From NCBI GenBank assembly GCA_028284635.1, contig JANQRJ010000066.1:1-58908 (forward strand): a stretch of 58,908 nucleotides of DNA, written 5' to 3'. Positions 36,101 to 44,119 of this stretch are shown in pieces. The translations under genes and the position numbers were made by a program. The stretch is from Pelagicoccus sp. Its GTDB lineage: Bacteria; Verrucomicrobiota; Verrucomicrobiia; Opitutales; Opitutaceae. The notes beneath the pieces are model-generated. The model made no database searches. It saw only the letters and a program-made list of their open reading frames with translations, and was not told the DNA's origin. How positions within the stretch are numbered: position 1 is the first letter of the stretch; each line of letters begins with the position of its first letter.

Positions 36101-36407
36101 CCGTAAGGCCAAAAGTGCTCTTCCAAGTACTGCCGCCATTCGTGCTGAGCGCAATGCCGAGCAGATCGCCGGCGGCAAGCACGCGGTTGGAATCGAAAGG
36201 GCTAACCGAAAGCGAGGTCACCTGGCCGCCTACGCCTGGTTCCTTGAGAGGCGCCCAGGTGAAGTCGGTTTGCGCTTGGGATGGGGTATTCAATAGACAT
36301 GCCGCGGCCAACAGAGGCAAGGCTGCTGCGAAGGAACGAGCTCGACGGCTCGTTGGGGTATAGCTTCTTTTGCTGGGGAGTGGGGTTCTCCAGGTTCTTA
36401 TACTCAT
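33180..36407 (-). CDS. Secreted GH74-like multi-domain glycosidase D
   Basis: A 1,075-residue exported protein; the signal peptide (ALPLLAAACLLNTPSQA) is identical to that of B. The GH74-like propellers span ~47-719 with candidate catalytic D81 (VLAAGDLLGI) and the second Asp in CALDSGKWFSRDD. A poly-Gly linker leads to the module shared with protein C (~730-890) and the common C-terminal module (~896-1075, ending WIDDLLVSD). D is thus B-like at its front and C-like at its back: the DNA of its last ~1,050 bases is about 90% identical to C, then similarity stops at the Gly linker. It is probably an extracellular xyloglucan-active enzyme; GH74 placement is inferred from motif order. Confidence 0.77.
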   Translation of the reverse strand: MSIRTWRTPLPSKRSYTPTSRRARSFAAALPLLAAACLLNTPSQAQTDFTWAPLKEPGVGGQVTSLSVSPFDSNRVLAAGDLLGIALSTNGGSTWKSTFGLTGGGLTVEQFTWVNSTTVWVATARGPYVSTDGGTVWNNRRSGFPSFVGLGFTAPIQKILIDPNNSSRLLAFTGNFRRFNSSNGYTNLGEVWESTNGGSNWSLKSTIVAGKHVEHAVYKDNNTIYAICDGKFWRSSNDGSSWSQQGTGLTGNAKWVTRSPTNGATVWVVTTNGVFKSTNSGTNFSSSSSGIPSGSEFRVVEVDQENDGRDVLYATVTVNDPDRGVWRSTNGGSSWTRTNYSGAPGLSGYPDQAYANTKPKVLTIDPSDSDRVFMGNNEAIYRSNNTGNDWSIVSNTALGSGFYVGTGFSGLVCEDFIFNPFNPNESATCALDSGKWFSRDDLQTWKFAAGGEGRGVNTFFGCQDVAFTNTSGGSQVIYLAQGQFGGQQPALYRTTDGGNNWSARTLPSGTSGDIQDVYAHPTNTNTVWLVRSSKLYRSTNGGSSWTQLTSGISGTIRAIAADPTVAGNTIYAGSSNGVYKTTDGINFTELGFPQDGVTEVTIDPVKSDRIYVVNRKDSTSSQRGVYRYDGDTDTWTTIVLNGTIKLINDVAIDPLDNTRVFVSTDEDPFKSSTGETGVWVKEGSSPFVQVSRALPILKVQSLTFKPGTSKLIASTNGRGYFVAETGGGGGGGSGLDVSVGGSNQTLASSSFSSYASGQDLSGGFTIEDGGATIKLTGNSWKKAPLSYTITANTVLKFDFRSTDEGEIHAIALDDNNDFQDVKKAFQVHGSQTWTSDGITDFNNYSGSSFTSYTIPVGTYYTGAVNNIAFINDGDSNTGIGFFRNVEIFESGGGGGTILAENFNSTSLGSIPSGWTRDTGGGSVGVVDFPSSSDRSLRVADTKNFDSSSASVDFTATSGVVTVSFRWRQSDQDNWTRMQVRSGSTVVADLRTRSGNIAIEGSSSSTNIFNYASNTWYDIEIELDTGSDTFDVRINGALEASNQPFKNAASSVNRFRTNTGTGAVTNVWIDDLLVSD

Positions 36408-37221
36408 ATGTGTATATACTATCGTTAGTGTTTTTGTGGGATGGACTAAGAATACTATGCATTCTCTAGTGCCAGATTAAGAGTAATGATTCGCTGGTAT
36501 TAGCTCGGTTTCTTTTCGCAACGGGAGCCCGGATAGTCGTCCCCCGTTACACCAAGTAAAAAGGGAAGAGTGGCGGAACTTGGTGTAGTAGATTTTTGTG
36601 AAATGGACACGAGTATAGGGTGCCATCGCAAGCTGCGGTGGAAGAGCGCAAACACGTTGAGGGGTATTGGGTAGTTTCGTCGTTTAGACTATGGGGGTCG
36701 TATACCCAAACAAACCCTGAGCCCTCCCATTCCGCTAAAAAACTGTAGCAAAAAAGCGAAAATAATTCTCAGCAGCAGTTCGAGAGAGGCGAATCCATGC
36801 GTTTACAATCTTAATGTTCTTAAGAACAACAAGATACGAAATCCAATGCCTCAGATCGAACAACTCATAGGCGGATGGAGCCGATGGACTGCCATATTCC
36901 CTATGTGGGAACCCGTTCCAACTGTATACTTTGTTCTAGCTCGAAAACGATGGAAAAGCGCGAGCGCTCTCCGAGCAGCTAAAATCTAGCGAGGTAGAGC
37001 TAAGGCGATCTCTAGAATGCGCTATTCGAAGACCAGCCTTGCCCGGAATTGGGAGAAAGTGACGGAAACAGGTTTGACGAAGCTGGAATATGCGCCGGGC
37101 AAATCGCCCATCGCATGAACAAAGCAAAAAGCCCGCACACCAGCAAGTGGTAATTGGGCGCCATGCCGGCTGCAGGTCCCTAGCTGGGATGCCGGCCAAA
37201 GGGATTCGCTGGAGAAAGCAA
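36408..37221. promoter_or_regulatory. Long control region upstream of gene D
   Basis: About 800 bp without a supported gene; a short open frame at 36936-37199 has no family features. The part next to gene D shares ordered motifs with the region upstream of B (atcgttagtgtt, tgtgggatggact, gaggggtattggg). A perfect palindrome gttcttaagaac at about 36813-36824 could be a repressor operator. Near 37160-37195 a possible hairpin (atgccggc ... gccggcat) could end the fasciclin transcript. Confidence 0.45.
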
Positions 37222-37743
37222 CTATTCCTCGGGCAGCATCACCTTGTCTATAACATGGATCACGCCATTGGAGGCTAGAACATCGGTTGCGATTACGCGA
37301 GCGCCATCGATAGTGACGCCCGTCTCTCCAACCTCTATAGTAGCATCCTCGCCACTGACCGTCTTGACATCGCCAGACGACACATCGTCCGACATCACTT
37401 GACCTTTGAGCATGTGGTGGGTCAGGAGCTCCTTAAGCTTCTTCTTGTTCTCGGGCAGAAGCAACTCTTCTAGCGTACCCTCCGGCAGCTTGGAAAAGGC
37501 GACATCAGTTGGAGCGAAAAGGGTGAACGGTCCGTCGGAATCGAGCATCTTGGCCAGGCCTGCAGCTCTAGCGGCGGCAACTAAGGTGCTGAAGTTGCTG
37601 CTTCGCTCCACGATATCCGCAATGGAGCTACCTCCCTTTTGATAGGCGGACGCTTTGTCCTCAGCCTCGACTTGCAGAGCTAGTAAAGAGACTAAAGACA
37701 GAGTGGAAAGCAAAGAGGCTATTCTTTTTATATACGATTTCAT
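37222..37743 (-). CDS. Secreted fasciclin (FAS1) domain protein
   Basis: A 173-residue protein with a signal peptide (about 1-27, SLVSLLALQVEA) and one FAS1 domain. Visible family motifs are FSTLVAAARAAGL, GPFTLFAPTDVAFSKLPEG (H1 region), LLTHHMLKGQV and the H2-like ending GVIHVIDKVMLP. FAS1 domains mediate adhesion to surfaces or other proteins outside the cell. It stands alone on the minus strand between the secreted enzyme cluster and the helicase gene. No Shine-Dalgarno sequence precedes the ATG. Confidence 0.92.
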   Translation of the reverse strand: MKSYIKRIASLLSTLSLVSLLALQVEAEDKASAYQKGGSSIADIVERSSNFSTLVAAARAAGLAKMLDSDGPFTLFAPTDVAFSKLPEGTLEELLLPENKKKLKELLTHHMLKGQVMSDDVSSGDVKTVSGEDATIEVGETGVTIDGARVIATDVLASNGVIHVIDKVMLPEE

Positions 37744-37966
37744 GACAATTAGGTTGGTTGGATGTGAAAATGCGAACTCGCCGACACTTTGCCAAGTCCG
37801 CTCGGAAGAACGCTATAACATCAGCGAAAGCGAAGAGTTCTCCGCATGGAGACAGTTCACCTATAGTATACGCCCGATCAGGCCTTGCTCGGGGAGCGGG
37901 CGCTTTGCGGCGAGCCTGCACTCCTCGAAGGCCAGCATCGTCTCATTGATGCAATGCGGCAAAGAG

Positions 37967-38108
37967 TAGCGCGGAGCTTTAGCCCGCGACCGCGTTGCTT
38001 CTTATTCTCATCCTCTTCTTCATCCTCATCGTTATCCTGGGATGAGGATGAAGATGAGGAGGGGGATGATGAGGGCGAATCGCGGACGCGGGCTAAAGCT
38101 CCGCGCTA
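37967..38108. repeat. Palindrome, 'gcggagctttagcccgcg' family, with a CT/GA palindrome nested inside
   Basis: Outer arms 37967-37988 and 38087-38108 match perfectly over 22 bp. Inside, 38009-38030 (CT-rich) pairs with 38041-38066 (gatgaggatgaagatgagga). The outer element recurs at 46527. The nesting shows that one family inserted into the other. It lies between the helicase stop and the fasciclin start, both on the minus strand. Confidence 0.88.
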
Positions 38109-38114
38109 CATTTA

Positions 38115-39227
38115 CTACCGTATCTCCATAAAACGGATACTGAGTTCGCTCTCCATCTCCCGCAAACGCTTCAGATCGCCCCGCGTGATGAAAGCCATAG
38201 ACATTCCGGAGCGCCCAGCTCGGGCCGTACGTCCACTCCGGTGGGTGTAGTATTCGATCTGATCCGGCAACTGGTGATGGACGACGAACGCCAGCTTTTC
38301 CACATCGATACCTCGAGCTGCGACGTCGGTCGAAACCAGAATCTGGGTACGGCCTTTCTTGAAGCTGCGCATGACCTTGTCCCTATCTTTCTGGGACAGT
38401 TCGCCCTGCAACACGGCGACCCTGTGGCCCTGCTCCTCAAGAGCCTCAGCTAGATTCCGCACTCCGGCCCGCGAACGGCAGAAGACGATCCCGCGGTCGC
38501 CCTTCTGACCATCGATGAATCGACTGATCTCGTAGGGCTTCTCCTCGATCTTGCAGATGGCGAACTGGTGCTTGATGTTCCTGTTGACCACCTGACGGCG
38601 GTCGACTTGCACTCGACGAGCGTTCGGCGAAAGGTGCTTGTCGATGATCAGTCGAATGCCCTTCGGCATGGTAGCGGAAAAAAGCCAGGTCTTTCTGCTG
38701 CCCTGCGTGAAGTCGAGAATCGCGTCCAGTTCGTCCTTGAATCCCATGCTCAACATCTCGTCCGCTTCGTCGAGGACCACCGTACGCACCGAGGAAAGGT
38801 CCAAGGCCCGCAACTTGAGCAGGTCTATCAGCCTACCCGGCGTAGCTACCACGATGTGAGTCGGTCGCTTCAAGGCTTCAACCTGGCCAGCGATTTTCTC
38901 CCCGCCGGCAATCGCTTCGGCGAAGATCTTCTCGGTGTATTTGGTGTAGTGGAAAAGCTGTTTAGCTATTTGCTTGGCCAGCTCGCGCGTGGGAGCGATC
39001 ACCAAAGCCTGGATACGCTTGTCCTGCGGATCTATTCTCTGCAACAAAGGCAGGCCGAAGGCCGCTGTCTTGCCCGTGCCCGTCTGAGCCTGACCTACGA
39101 AATCCCCGCCGTCCTGCAGCAAAAACGGGATAGCCAACTCCTGAATCTCCGTCGGCTCGAGAATGCCCTTCTCCGAGATCCCTTGGATAAGTCTTTCGCT
39201 AACGCCCAGTTGCTTGAAGGTCTTCAT
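38115..39227 (-). CDS. DEAD-box ATP-dependent RNA helicase
   Basis: A 370-residue helicase core (RhlE/CsdA-like) with the usual motifs: Q motif (PTEIQELAIP), motif I AQTGTGKT, Ia PTRELAKQ, II LDEADEM, III SATMP, IV region VFCRSRAG, V STDVAARGID, and VI HRSGRTARAGR. There is almost no C-terminal extension, so it is a minimal helicase. It remodels RNA or ribosomal precursors, perhaps at low temperature; the exact role is not shown. The start was set at ATG 39227 (MKTFKQLGV) rather than the GTG at 39248, which follows a stop codon immediately upstream. Confidence 0.94.
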   Translation of the reverse strand: MKTFKQLGVSERLIQGISEKGILEPTEIQELAIPFLLQDGGDFVGQAQTGTGKTAAFGLPLLQRIDPQDKRIQALVIAPTRELAKQIAKQLFHYTKYTEKIFAEAIAGGEKIAGQVEALKRPTHIVVATPGRLIDLLKLRALDLSSVRTVVLDEADEMLSMGFKDELDAILDFTQGSRKTWLFSATMPKGIRLIIDKHLSPNARRVQVDRRQVVNRNIKHQFAICKIEEKPYEISRFIDGQKGDRGIVFCRSRAGVRNLAEALEEQGHRVAVLQGELSQKDRDKVMRSFKKGRTQILVSTDVAARGIDVEKLAFVVHHQLPDQIEYYTHRSGRTARAGRSGMSMAFITRGDLKRLREMESELSIRFMEIR

Positions 39228-39439
39228 ACTGCGATTCGTGAGCGGCACTTACATGCGGCAAGCTCCCCGTTAGTCAAACGCCGTCAGCCGGACAGGCGCA
39301 TTTAATTCTCTAACGTTGGAGAATTAAGCGCATGGCCTCGGAGGCCTTTGCTTTGATTAGAGGAGGTCGAGGGGTTCGAATAATCGTTTGCCTAGCTCTG
39401 GAGCGGCGCTTTTTCTCCGACCGCCAAATCGATTCCCCG

Positions 39440-39844
39440 ATGTCCGAATTCCGAAAGACCGTTCTGCAAGCCGTACGCTTCGCCCTGGTCAGCGCCGTCT
39501 CGCTGACCATCGACTACGGCGTGTACCACCTTCTCGCCGAGCGGTTCGAGGTCTCCAGCTCCTGGGCCAAGCGGATCAGTTTCGCCTGCATCGCAATATG
39601 GGGCTTCTTCGCCCACAAGCTCTTCACCTTTCGCAAACGCCGCTATCGGGCTAGCGAACCTATTCGCTTTGCCCTGCTCTACTTCACCGGCTGGATGCTT
39701 AACAGCGCCGTGCACGACCTTGCTGCGGATTCCGGAGGCGCCTCGAACCCCGCCTTTCTGGTCGCCACTTTCGTCTGGGCATGCTGGAACTTCGCCGGAC
39801 AGAAGCTCTTCGTCTTCGGCCCCGGCAAATCGGACTCGCCCTAA
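39440..39844 (+). CDS. GtrA-like membrane protein
   Basis: A 134-residue protein with four hydrophobic helices and the GtrA-family pattern RFALVSAVSLTIDYGVY near the start and FAGQKLFVF at the end. GtrA proteins help move lipid-linked sugars or act with glycosyltransferases in the cell envelope. The start at 39440 (MSEFRKTVLQ) is where the family begins; the upstream extension to 39332 is not conserved-looking. The DUF3108 gene follows 73 bp later. No glycosyltransferase partner is adjacent. Confidence 0.85.
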   Translation: MSEFRKTVLQAVRFALVSAVSLTIDYGVYHLLAERFEVSSSWAKRISFACIAIWGFFAHKLFTFRKRRYRASEPIRFALLYFTGWMLNSAVHDLAADSGGASNPAFLVATFVWACWNFAGQKLFVFGPGKSDSP

Positions 39845-39917
39845 TCGACGCGGAACTCAACTTGCTACTCCGCATCCAACATCCATTGTCGACCGTACCC
39901 TACGTCGACCGCCAAGC

Positions 39918-40808
39918 ATGGAATACTTCCTGAGACATCTCCGCCTCTGCGCTGCCTGCTGCCTAGCCGTAGCGGCAAGCGCCCTATCCCAAGCCAAGAT
40001 CGACGAAGACGCATTCGACGAAAGCTCCTCGCCAGAACCAGAGGAGAACGTTTCGTGGCCTGAAGCCGAATTCCCCGCTGCCGAGCAACGCGGCCAGGCC
40101 TTTCAGCCCGGCCAACGCTTCGACTACCGCGCTCAGTGGGGATTCTTTCGCAAGGCAGGCAACATCGTCATTTCCACCGCGTCGGTAGCTGACGCCGAGT
40201 CGCCCCAGCTCCAAGTGAAACTCGAAACGGCCTCCGCCGGTCTCATCCGCAGGCTCTATCCGATGAACATGGAAGCCAGCACCATCCTCGACGCCGTCAA
40301 CTGGCGGGTGCTCAGCGACGCCGTCAGCGGCAAGATACGCTCCAGCAAAAGCAGTACCCTCGCCCTCTTCGACTACGAGGCGAAAACCGTGAACTACACC
40401 GACGACATCGAGCCCGAGCGCAGCCGCGTCAAGCCCCTGCCCTACGACATCACTCTCGACTACGCCAGTTCCATCCTCCAGCTGCGAGCCTGGGAAATGG
40501 AGGTTGGCGCTCACTACCCCCTCTGCGTCAACTCGCGGGGCAAGTTCTACTTCGTCGAAATGCAGGTCCAGGAGATCGAGGAAATCAAAACCGAATTCGG
40601 CCGCAAAAGCTGCTACCGCATCGAACCCGTGCGCGTGTTCCCCAGAAGCAAAACCTTCCGCGAAGGAGGAGGCATGTCCATCTGGATCACCGCCGACGAA
40701 CAACGTATCCCCATGCGCGTCGACGTTCGCACCAGCGTCGGCAACGCCCGCATGCTGCTCGAAGACTACGCCCTACCCGAGCCAACCGACTCCCTCGTCC
40801 AGCGCTAG
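39918..40808 (+). CDS. DUF3108 secreted protein
   Basis: A 296-residue protein with a signal peptide (about 1-22, CLAVAASALSQA) and a beta-rich body typical of DUF3108: FDYRAQWGFFRKAGNIVIS at the start, DYASSILQLRAWEM in the middle, and GGGMSIWITADEQRIPMRVD, then GNARMLLEDY at the end. It is probably periplasmic or attached to the outer membrane; the function of the family is unknown. The start was set at 39918 because the upstream frame covers the end of the GtrA gene. Confidence 0.85.
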   Translation: MEYFLRHLRLCAACCLAVAASALSQAKIDEDAFDESSSPEPEENVSWPEAEFPAAEQRGQAFQPGQRFDYRAQWGFFRKAGNIVISTASVADAESPQLQVKLETASAGLIRRLYPMNMEASTILDAVNWRVLSDAVSGKIRSSKSSTLALFDYEAKTVNYTDDIEPERSRVKPLPYDITLDYASSILQLRAWEMEVGAHYPLCVNSRGKFYFVEMQVQEIEEIKTEFGRKSCYRIEPVRVFPRSKTFREGGGMSIWITADEQRIPMRVDVRTSVGNARMLLEDYALPEPTDSLVQR

Positions 40809-40816
40809 CCCGGTTA

Positions 40817-40895
40817 ATCTTCATCTGCTTCCACTTCTTCATCTTCTTCCAAAAACGAAGGGGATGAAGAAGCAGAAGTAGAAGCAGATGAAGAT
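40817..40895. repeat. CT/GA-rich palindrome
   Basis: Left arm 40817-40849 (cttcatctgcttccacttct) pairs with right arm 40863-40895 (agaagtagaagcagatgaag). It lies between the DUF3108 and cysI genes. Confidence 0.85.
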
Positions 40896-40963
40896 GAGAT
40901 CCCCTCATCGCCGCCCGGCAATTGACTTGCCATCGAAGCGCCCCCACCTAGAAATCGCCCGCC

Positions 40964-42664
40964 ATGAGTTCCGCAGACGCGACAGTCAAGCTCGAGAAGA
41001 ACGAGCACATCAAGGAAGAGAGCAAGAATCTCCGAGGCACCCTAGCCGCGGAGCTCGACGACCAAAGCACCGGCAACATCTCCGCCGACGCCGCCCAGCT
41101 CTCCAAATTCCACGGAATGTACGTCCAGGACGACCGCGACCTGCGCGGCGAGCGCCGCAAGAAGCTCCTCGAAAAGGCCTTCTCCTTCATGCTCCGCGTC
41201 CGCCTCCCCGGTGGCGTCTGCACCCCCCAGCAGTACCTCGCCATCGACGGACTCTCCACCGACTACGGCAACCAGACCATCCGTCTCACTACCCGCCAGA
41301 CCTTCCAGCTGCACGGCCTGCTCAAGGGCAACCTCCGCTCCGTCGTGCGCGGCATGGACGCCGTCCTCCTCGATTCCATCGGAGCCTGCGGCGACATCAA
41401 CCGCAACGTCATGTGCCAGCCCGACTTCAAGAAGACCCACGCCCACGCCAAGGTCTACGAAATCGCCAAAGGCATCTCCCTCCATCTCCTCCCCAAAGGC
41501 CGCGCCTATCATGAGATCTTCATCGACGGCGAAAAGGTATCCGGCGAAGCCGAGGAAGAACCCATCTACGGCACGACCTACCTGCCCCGCAAATTCAAGA
41601 TCGGCGTCGCCATACCGCCCACCAACGACGTCGACGTCTTCTCCCAGGATCTCGGCTTCATCGCCATCTTCGACGGCGACAAGCTCCTCGGCTTCAACGT
41701 CACCGTAGGCGGCGGCCTCGGCACCACCCACGGAAACGACAAGACCTATCCCCGCGTCGCCGACGTCATGGGCTTCTGCTCCGTCGACCAGGTCAACGCC
41801 GTTGCCGAAGCCGTCGTGCTCTCCCAGCGCGACCACGGTAGCCGCACCGACCGCAAGAACGCCCGCCTCAAGTACACCATCGACCGCATGGGCCTCGACG
41901 CCTTCAAGGCCGAGGTCGAGAAACGAACCGGCTTCCCCCTCGATGCCGCCAAGGAATTCACCTTCGACCGCATCGAAGACGACTACGGCTGGAACCAGGA
42001 CGTAAGCGGCGACTGGTACTACGTGCAATTCATCCAAAGCGGCCGCATCGTCGACAAGGACGGCGTCAACCTCCGTACCGCCTTCCGGGAGATCGCCAAG
42101 ATCCACGAAGGCGACATCCGCCTCACTCCCTCCCAGAACCTCGCTTTCTGCGGCGTAAGCGAAGCCAAGAAAACCGAGATCCAAGCTATTCTCGACGCCA
42201 ACAACGTCCCCGGCCCCGCAAAGCTCTCCGGTCTCCGCCGAAACGCCCTCGCTTGCCCCGCCCTGCCCACCTGCGGCCTCGCCCTTTCAGAATCCGAACG
42301 CTTCATCCCCGAGCTCCTCGACCAGCTCGAGACCGTGCTCGACGAAGCGGGCCTCACCGACGACCAGATCAGCATCCGCATGACCGGCTGCCCCAATGGC
42401 TGCGCCCGTCCTTACCTCGCGGAAATAGGCCTAATCGGCAAGGCCCCTGGCAAGTACAACCTCTACCTCGGCGCCGCGTACGAAGGCACCCGTCTCAACA
42501 CTCTCTACAAGGAAAGCATCAAATCGGAGGAGATCGTCCCCGCCGTCGAGCCGCACCTCAAGTCCTACGCCAAGGAACGCCAGGACGGCGAACGCTTCGG
42601 CGACTACTGCGTACGGACCGGCATCGTGTCCCCGCCAAGCAAATACACCGTCGGCCAAGACTGA
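40964..42664 (+). CDS. cysI: Assimilatory sulfite reductase hemoprotein subunit
   Basis: Reduces sulfite to sulfide for cysteine synthesis. The 566-residue length fits the NADPH-type beta subunit. The siroheme/4Fe-4S ligands are visible: C431 and C437 in CPALPTCGLALSE, C476 and C480 in TGCPNGCARPY. Siroheme-binding basic residues lie in RLTTRQTFQLHG, GACGDINRNVMC and the phrase KFKIG. No flavoprotein partner (CysJ) or other sulfur genes lie within the window, so the electron donor is unknown; ferredoxin-type use is possible. Extremely GC-rich wobble positions create long shadow frames on the other strand. Confidence 0.95.
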   Translation: MSSADATVKLEKNEHIKEESKNLRGTLAAELDDQSTGNISADAAQLSKFHGMYVQDDRDLRGERRKKLLEKAFSFMLRVRLPGGVCTPQQYLAIDGLSTDYGNQTIRLTTRQTFQLHGLLKGNLRSVVRGMDAVLLDSIGACGDINRNVMCQPDFKKTHAHAKVYEIAKGISLHLLPKGRAYHEIFIDGEKVSGEAEEEPIYGTTYLPRKFKIGVAIPPTNDVDVFSQDLGFIAIFDGDKLLGFNVTVGGGLGTTHGNDKTYPRVADVMGFCSVDQVNAVAEAVVLSQRDHGSRTDRKNARLKYTIDRMGLDAFKAEVEKRTGFPLDAAKEFTFDRIEDDYGWNQDVSGDWYYVQFIQSGRIVDKDGVNLRTAFREIAKIHEGDIRLTPSQNLAFCGVSEAKKTEIQAILDANNVPGPAKLSGLRRNALACPALPTCGLALSESERFIPELLDQLETVLDEAGLTDDQISIRMTGCPNGCARPYLAEIGLIGKAPGKYNLYLGAAYEGTRLNTLYKESIKSEEIVPAVEPHLKSYAKERQDGERFGDYCVRTGIVSPPSKYTVGQD

Positions 42665-42673
42665 GGCAGGACT

Positions 42674-42743
42674 TGCCCACAGATAACATAGATCCCCACA
42701 GATGATTCTAAAAATCTGTGCTTATCTGTGTCATCTGTGGGCA
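42674..42743. repeat. Palindrome, 'cacagataacacagat' family
   Basis: Left arm from 42674 (gcccacagataacatagatc) pairs imperfectly with the right arm ending at 42743 (atctgtgtcatctgtgggc). It fills the space between the cysI stop and the next start. Confidence 0.85.
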
Positions 42744-42751
42744 AAAAATCT

Positions 42752-43984
42752 ATGCCGACTCTAGCCGTCATCGGCGGCGGAGCCGCTGGCTTCTTTTCGG
42801 CGATCACCGCCGCTGAAGTCAATCCGGATACCCGTATCCACATTTTCGAGCACTCCAAGCGGGTGCTCGCGAAAGTCGCTATCTCCGGCGGAGGACGCTG
42901 CAACGTCACCCACGCCTGCTTCGATCCTCGGGAGCTCGTCACCCGCTACCCGCGTGGGGCCAAGGAGCTGCACGGGGCTTTCCATGCTTGGCAGCCTCAG
43001 GACACCATCGACTGGTTTCAAGCCAGAGGCGTCGCCCTCAAAACCGAGGCCGACGGACGCATGTTTCCCACCACCGACGACTCCCAGACCATCATCGATT
43101 GCCTCACTGGCGAAATCGAAAAACTCGGCATCAGTCTGCATATCTCCACAGGAGTATCCAAAGTTTCCCGACAGCCACACGGCACTTTCACCCTTCATCT
43201 CTCTACAAGCAAAACTCTAGACGCTGACCGCGTCATCGTCACCACCGGCGGCGGCCAAGCCTCCGGCGGACACCAGATCTCTCGCGACTTCGGCCACACG
43301 ATCGCTCCGCTCGCCCCCTCGCTCTTCACCTTCCACATCGACGACCCCCTGCTCCGCGACCTGCAAGGCATCTCCATCGAGAACGCCAGCGTTCGCTACG
43401 CTCCAGCCAAGCTCCGCCAGTCTGGCCCCATCCTCATCACTCATTGGGGACTCAGCGGTCCGGCCATTCTCAAGCTCTCAGCCTGGGGCGCTCGCGTCTT
43501 CCAGGAGCTCGACTACCGCTTCGAGATCGCTGTCAACTGGCTGGGCGACGCCACGATCGACGAAGTCCGTCAGAGACTCGAGCAAGCCAAAAGCCAGTAC
43601 AGCCGCCGCAATCTCGGCAGCGCCAATCCCTTCGATTTCCAAAAACGCTTCTGGGAACGTCTCCTGGAAATCGTATCCATAAAACCTGACACGCAGTGGG
43701 CTCAGCTTTCCAAGAAACACGCCAACCAGCTTGCGGAACGCATTGCTAACACCCGCTTCCAAGTCCTCAAGAAAAGCATGAACAAAGAAGAATTCGTCAC
43801 CTGCGGCGGCGTCTCCCTCAAGGAAGTAGACTTCAAGACCATGCAAAGCAAATTCGTCCCCGGCCTCCATTTCGCCGGCGAGGTCCTCGACATCGACGGC
43901 ATCACTGGCGGCTTCAACTTCCAAGCCGCCTGGACCACCGCCCGCCTTGCAGGCCTCGCGGCCAGCAAAGGATTTCCAAGGTAG
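42752..43984 (+). CDS. BaiN/HI0933-like flavoprotein (NAD(P)/FAD-dependent oxidoreductase)
   Basis: A 410-residue flavoprotein with the FAD-binding motif VIGGGAAGFF near the N-terminus, the family phrase AISGGGRCNVTH, a further VTTGGGQASGG, and the C-terminal TCGGVSLKEVDFKTMQSK, then LHFAGEVLDIDGITGGFNFQ. Relatives are the HI0933/YhiN group, including BaiN bile-acid reductases; the substrate here is unknown. The start was set at ATG 42752 because the in-frame GTG upstream lies in a repeat. The stop TAG is part of the 'aaggtaggg' palindrome that follows. Confidence 0.9.
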   Translation: MPTLAVIGGGAAGFFSAITAAEVNPDTRIHIFEHSKRVLAKVAISGGGRCNVTHACFDPRELVTRYPRGAKELHGAFHAWQPQDTIDWFQARGVALKTEADGRMFPTTDDSQTIIDCLTGEIEKLGISLHISTGVSKVSRQPHGTFTLHLSTSKTLDADRVIVTTGGGQASGGHQISRDFGHTIAPLAPSLFTFHIDDPLLRDLQGISIENASVRYAPAKLRQSGPILITHWGLSGPAILKLSAWGARVFQELDYRFEIAVNWLGDATIDEVRQRLEQAKSQYSRRNLGSANPFDFQKRFWERLLEIVSIKPDTQWAQLSKKHANQLAERIANTRFQVLKKSMNKEEFVTCGGVSLKEVDFKTMQSKFVPGLHFAGEVLDIDGITGGFNFQAAWTTARLAGLAASKGFPR

Positions 43985-44054
43985 GGCCCGATCGCCGAGC
44001 GGGCCGTGGAGAATGGATCCTGCAATGCGGCTCGCTCGGCGATCGAGCCCTACC
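43980..44054. repeat. Palindrome, 'aaggtaggg' family, copy with compensated arm change
   Basis: Arms 43980-44006 and 44028-44054 differ at two bases. Within each arm the two bases pair: left stem GGCCCG/CGGGCC (43985-43990 with 44000-44005), right stem GGCTCG/CGAGCC (44029-44034 with 44044-44049). A C-G pair is thus replaced by T-A. The left arm contains the stop codon of the flavoprotein gene. Confidence 0.9.
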
Positions 44055-44119
44055 ACCCCTCCCCAAATCGAAAACGATTGCCAGCCCTCCCCATCATCCT
44101 ATCCCTCAGCCCCTCTACC

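Noticed and set aside
41042..42184. 380-codon open frame on the minus strand inside cysI
   Set aside because: Opposite-strand shadow of a very GC-rich gene; composition (Val, Asp, Gly, Ala only) is typical of such shadows, and cysI is certain.
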